The notes under the pieces were generated by a model that saw only the letters and a list, made by a program, of their open reading frames with translations, ran no database searches and had not been told where the DNA came from. The position numbers and the translations under genes were made by a program. This document shows, one piece after another, positions 32,647 through 34,464 of a stretch of DNA of 34,464 nucleotides (within the stretch, counting starts at the first letter, position 1; each line of letters starts with the position of its first letter). Source of the DNA: Candidatus Gastranaerophilales bacterium (GTDB lineage: Bacteria > Cyanobacteriota > Vampirovibrionia > Gastranaerophilales > Gastranaerophilaceae); the NCBI GenBank assembly GCA_947626325.1, contig CANQRT010000002.1, positions 1-34,464 on the forward strand, written 5' to 3'.

Positions 32647-33015
32647 ATGCTTTATAAAACTCTTGAAGTGGAAGATTTAATTGATTTAAAAGAAGCAGAT
32701 AGAGAAATGATAGATTTAATGGAGAATAACGGTGCGCATTTGAAACTGGTTGCGTTAAAAAAACATCAGGAACTTGAGCCTCACATGGCACATACAAATG
32801 TCACTATTTTTATTATTGATGGAGAACTTGAAATAAATTTCCCTGAAAATTCTACCTGCGAATGTCAGGCATGCGGATGTGATTTGCCTGATGAAGATGA
32901 TGAAAATGGAAGAAAATATAAATTAAAAAAAGGACAGTTGTTTTTGTTTGAAAAAGATACCCTGCATTCAATTAAAGCGCTGAAAGATACTTCATTCTTA
33001 CTCATTAAAATATAA
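32647..33015 (+). CDS. Small cupin protein with a Cys-rich insertion
   Basis: A 122-residue single-domain cupin. Cupin motif 1 is visible as EPHMAHTNVTIFIIDGELEI (H46, H49), and motif 2 as LKKGQLFLFEKDTLHSIKAL with one His. Between the two beta motifs lies an unusual acidic insertion with CECQACGC (C71, C73, C76, C78) followed by DLPDEDDENG. The cysteine cluster could hold zinc, copper or an iron-sulfur centre separate from, or together with, the cupin metal. It is cytoplasmic, with no signal peptide. A strong AGGAGA ribosome site precedes the ATG, and a terminator follows. Reaction or ligand unknown. Confidence 0.82.
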   Translation: MLYKTLEVEDLIDLKEADREMIDLMENNGAHLKLVALKKHQELEPHMAHTNVTIFIIDGELEINFPENSTCECQACGCDLPDEDDENGRKYKLKKGQLFLFEKDTLHSIKALKDTSFLLIKI

Positions 33016-33020
33016 ATTGT

Positions 33021-33048
33021 AAACGGACTGTTAAAAGCAGTCCGTTTT
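33021..33048 (+). terminator. Rho-independent terminator of the cupin gene
   Basis: AAACGGACTG and CAGTCCGTTT form a perfect 10-bp stem with a 7-nt loop, followed by T residues, 6 nt after the cupin stop codon. Confidence 0.85.
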
Positions 33049-33089
33049 AGTTATAATAATAGGTAAATTTAATTAAACGGGAAATAAGT

Positions 33090-33797
33090 ATGAAAAAGAT
33101 ATTAGGATTTATTTTTGCTCTTTTTATATTGATTTATGGAATGGTAAATACAGCAATTGCAAAAGAGGTTTCTTCAGCCGAAATAATTAATGATATGTAT
33201 ATACAAAAGCGTATAAGCGACATTGGTTTAAGATTATTAAATGCTAATAAAATAGATGTAAGAATGATTTTTGTATATGACAGTAAAAACAGCAAATTAA
33301 ATCTTGAACCAGGATTAACAAAACGGCAAATTATAGCTTATGATAAATCAATTCAATTTGCCTCGGATGATGATGAAATAGCTGCATTTTTAGCCCGAGA
33401 AATATGTAAAACTGCAGAATCATATACAGGAGTTTGGCGCGGTATGGTTTCATCTGTACAAATTAAGTGCGCACCTAAAAAGTATGAAATATATTTTGAT
33501 AAAAGAGCAGTAGATTTTATGGTAAAAGCAGGATATAATCCGCTTGCGTTAATTACTTATATGAATAAAGCCTATCCGCAAAAGCGTTTTGACAGGTTCG
33601 GCAGAACAAATTTAACATCCAAAAGGCTTGCCAACGTTTATGAATATATTTACACAAAATATCCTTATTATTTGAAGAATAACGAATATTTAGAAAATGA
33701 AGCGTATCAAAATTTTCTGTTAACTTCGCTTGAAAACAGAAAAAAACTAATGGAAAAAGTTAAATCGGGTTCAAAAAAGGCAGTTGATTATGAATAG
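33090..33797 (+). CDS. Exported M48-type peptidase homologue lacking the zinc-binding histidines
   Basis: A 235-residue protein with a Sec signal peptide (1-24, ending AIA). The fold pattern follows periplasmic M48 peptidases: an entry helix, SDDDEIAAFLAREICK where the family has an HExxH-containing helix, then YEIYFDKRAVDFMVKAGYNPLALITYM, which matches the third-ligand helix (ExxxD). The HExxH reads REICK (103-107), so both zinc histidines are gone while the catalytic-position Glu (E104), E133 and D137 remain. It is probably not a protease and may act as a chaperone, inhibitor or scaffold in the envelope. TATAAT at 33052-33057 may be its promoter. It overlaps the next gene. Confidence 0.75.
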   Translation: MKKILGFIFALFILIYGMVNTAIAKEVSSAEIINDMYIQKRISDIGLRLLNANKIDVRMIFVYDSKNSKLNLEPGLTKRQIIAYDKSIQFASDDDEIAAFLAREICKTAESYTGVWRGMVSSVQIKCAPKKYEIYFDKRAVDFMVKAGYNPLALITYMNKAYPQKRFDRFGRTNLTSKRLANVYEYIYTKYPYYLKNNEYLENEAYQNFLLTSLENRKKLMEKVKSGSKKAVDYE

Positions 33798-34383
33798 ATT
33801 AATAATTTTACTTGCTTTTTTATTATTTGGAAATCATTGTTTTGCAATAATGCAGGATGAAATTATGGATGAACTTTTAAAAGATATAAATCCTGCAAAA
33901 CCGCTTACTAATTTAAATTATAATTACGAAAATTTTAATGGTATTCCTATACAGCTTAAAATAACCGAAAAAATCACAACAAAAAAAGACGGAATATATG
34001 ATAATCAGCCTCTAACATTTAAGGTAAAGCAAAATGTAACATATAAAGGAAAAGTTATTTTAAGACAAGGAAGTATTGTTAATGCCGCTGTAGACAGTTA
34101 TTTAAGCCGAGGTATGAACGGAATACCAGCTGCAATTGTAATAGATAATTATCACATTGCAGGGATTGATAGTGCAAAAATAAAAGGCTTTTATAAAAAA
34201 CGAGGGTTAAATTTATCGTTAATGGTATTTCCTATAAAATGGGCTTTGACTCCAATTCCTGGTGTGGGTTCTTTAACAAACTTTATATTGGGCGGAAATG
34301 CTTCTATTACACCTAATGATACTATTATTATTTATTATTATCCTGATTGGGGTAAAATTGAAGAAAGCAGTCCTATTGACTAA
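33790..34383 (+). CDS. Small exported protein with QGS beta module, unknown function
   Basis: Not recognised as a named family. The ATG at 33790 is preferred to an in-frame TTG at 33784; it overlaps the end of the M48-like gene by 8 bp. A signal peptide (LIILLAFLLFGNHCFA) precedes a beta-rich domain with VKQNVTYKGKVILRQGSIVNAAVDSY and a Gly-rich, hydrophobic C-terminal part (PGVGSLTNFILGG), ending in an IIIYYYPDW strand. The QGS-centred segment resembles the second domain of the exported protein at 7289-8335, which suggests distant paralogues. Envelope location is likely; its job is unknown but translational coupling ties it to the M48-like protein. Confidence 0.72.
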   Translation: MNRLIILLAFLLFGNHCFAIMQDEIMDELLKDINPAKPLTNLNYNYENFNGIPIQLKITEKITTKKDGIYDNQPLTFKVKQNVTYKGKVILRQGSIVNAAVDSYLSRGMNGIPAAIVIDNYHIAGIDSAKIKGFYKKRGLNLSLMVFPIKWALTPIPGVGSLTNFILGGNASITPNDTIIIYYYPDWGKIEESSPID

Positions 34384-34424
34384 TTTTTATTTTAAAATCT
34401 TAATTAAATAAAAGGATAAAATTT

Positions 34425-34464
34425 ATGGATGAAGTAATAAAACAATTAATACTAAAGCATACAG
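34425..34464 (+). CDS. Start of an unidentified gene (partial)
   Basis: An ATG at 34425 with AAAGGA 8 nt upstream opens a frame (MDEVIKQLILKHT) that runs off the right edge. Too short to identify. It follows the preceding gene by 41 nt. Confidence 0.5.
   Translation, partial: MDEVIKQLILKHT

Noticed and set aside
33090-33797. Annotating the protein as an active zinc metalloprotease
   Set aside because: The HExxH motif is REICK; without both histidines zinc cannot be bound in the family manner.
1-34464. CRISPR array, insertion sequence, prophage, tRNA or rRNA genes
   Set aside because: No regularly spaced repeats, no transposase or integrase gene, no phage structural gene and no tRNA-like cloverleaf were recognised by eye; a covariance-model scan would be needed to exclude small RNA genes fully.

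Overview
The window is AT-rich with short intergenic gaps. It reads as the chromosome of an anaerobic, diderm (outer-membrane) bacterium. The anaerobic lifestyle is indicated by a class III ribonucleotide reductase with its activase (nrdD, nrdG) and by an iron-sulfur flavoprotein. The outer membrane is indicated by two autotransporters, TonB-like proteins and many signal peptides. Several traits suggest a gut Melainabacteria/Vampirovibrionia (Gastranaerophilales-like) genome: membrane-anchored AAA+ proteins carrying a short 'SFG' motif near the N-terminus, TonB-like and autotransporter families, a NarL-type orphan regulator, and low GC. That placement is inference from memory and could not be tested here.

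Left part (1-4382): the end of a sialic-acid (nonulosonate) cluster, with the neuB C-terminus, an SGNH hydrolase-like gene broken near a run of eight G, and neuC. An iron-sulfur flavoprotein and a short CstA-type transporter follow. A frame-broken autotransporter with chlamydial Pmp-like repeats (4348-6917, minus) converges on cstA. A 371-bp gap with an unusually GC-rich island lies behind it.

Middle-left (7217-15112): a clear promoter starts a four-gene envelope operon: an exported Gly-zipper protein, an 8-TM protein, a TonB/TolA-like protein, and a zinc-ribbon/TM/TonB-like fusion. A secreted VWA protein and a DPM1-like glycosyltransferase run towards it on the minus strand. Next come an orphan NarL-type regulator (plus) and a second GT2 gene downstream of gltX (minus).

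Centre (15105-20235): gltX, then a 576-bp gene-free stretch with two consecutive long imperfect palindromes and a third hairpin, an intact large autotransporter with its own promoter and terminator, and a divergent XRE-type regulator.

Right part (20272-34464): the nrdD-nrdG operon; a two-gene operon of membrane-anchored AAA+ proteins, one with a degenerate P-loop; a plus-strand run of oligopeptide-type permeases, an MgtC-family protein and a PlsC-like acyltransferase; a minus-strand operon of a polytopic membrane protein, tilS and hpt; a cupin with a Cys-rich insertion; an exported M48-like protein that has lost its zinc motif, overlapping another exported protein; and the first codons of one more gene.

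Three themes stand out. The first is surface variability: the G8 tract, the frame-broken autotransporter and its intact paralogue. The second is catalytically degenerate homologues kept as full-length genes (pseudo-AAA+, pseudo-M48). The third is several genes whose -10 box lies only 6-7 nt before the ATG with no Shine-Dalgarno, which predicts leaderless transcripts beside ordinary SD-led genes.
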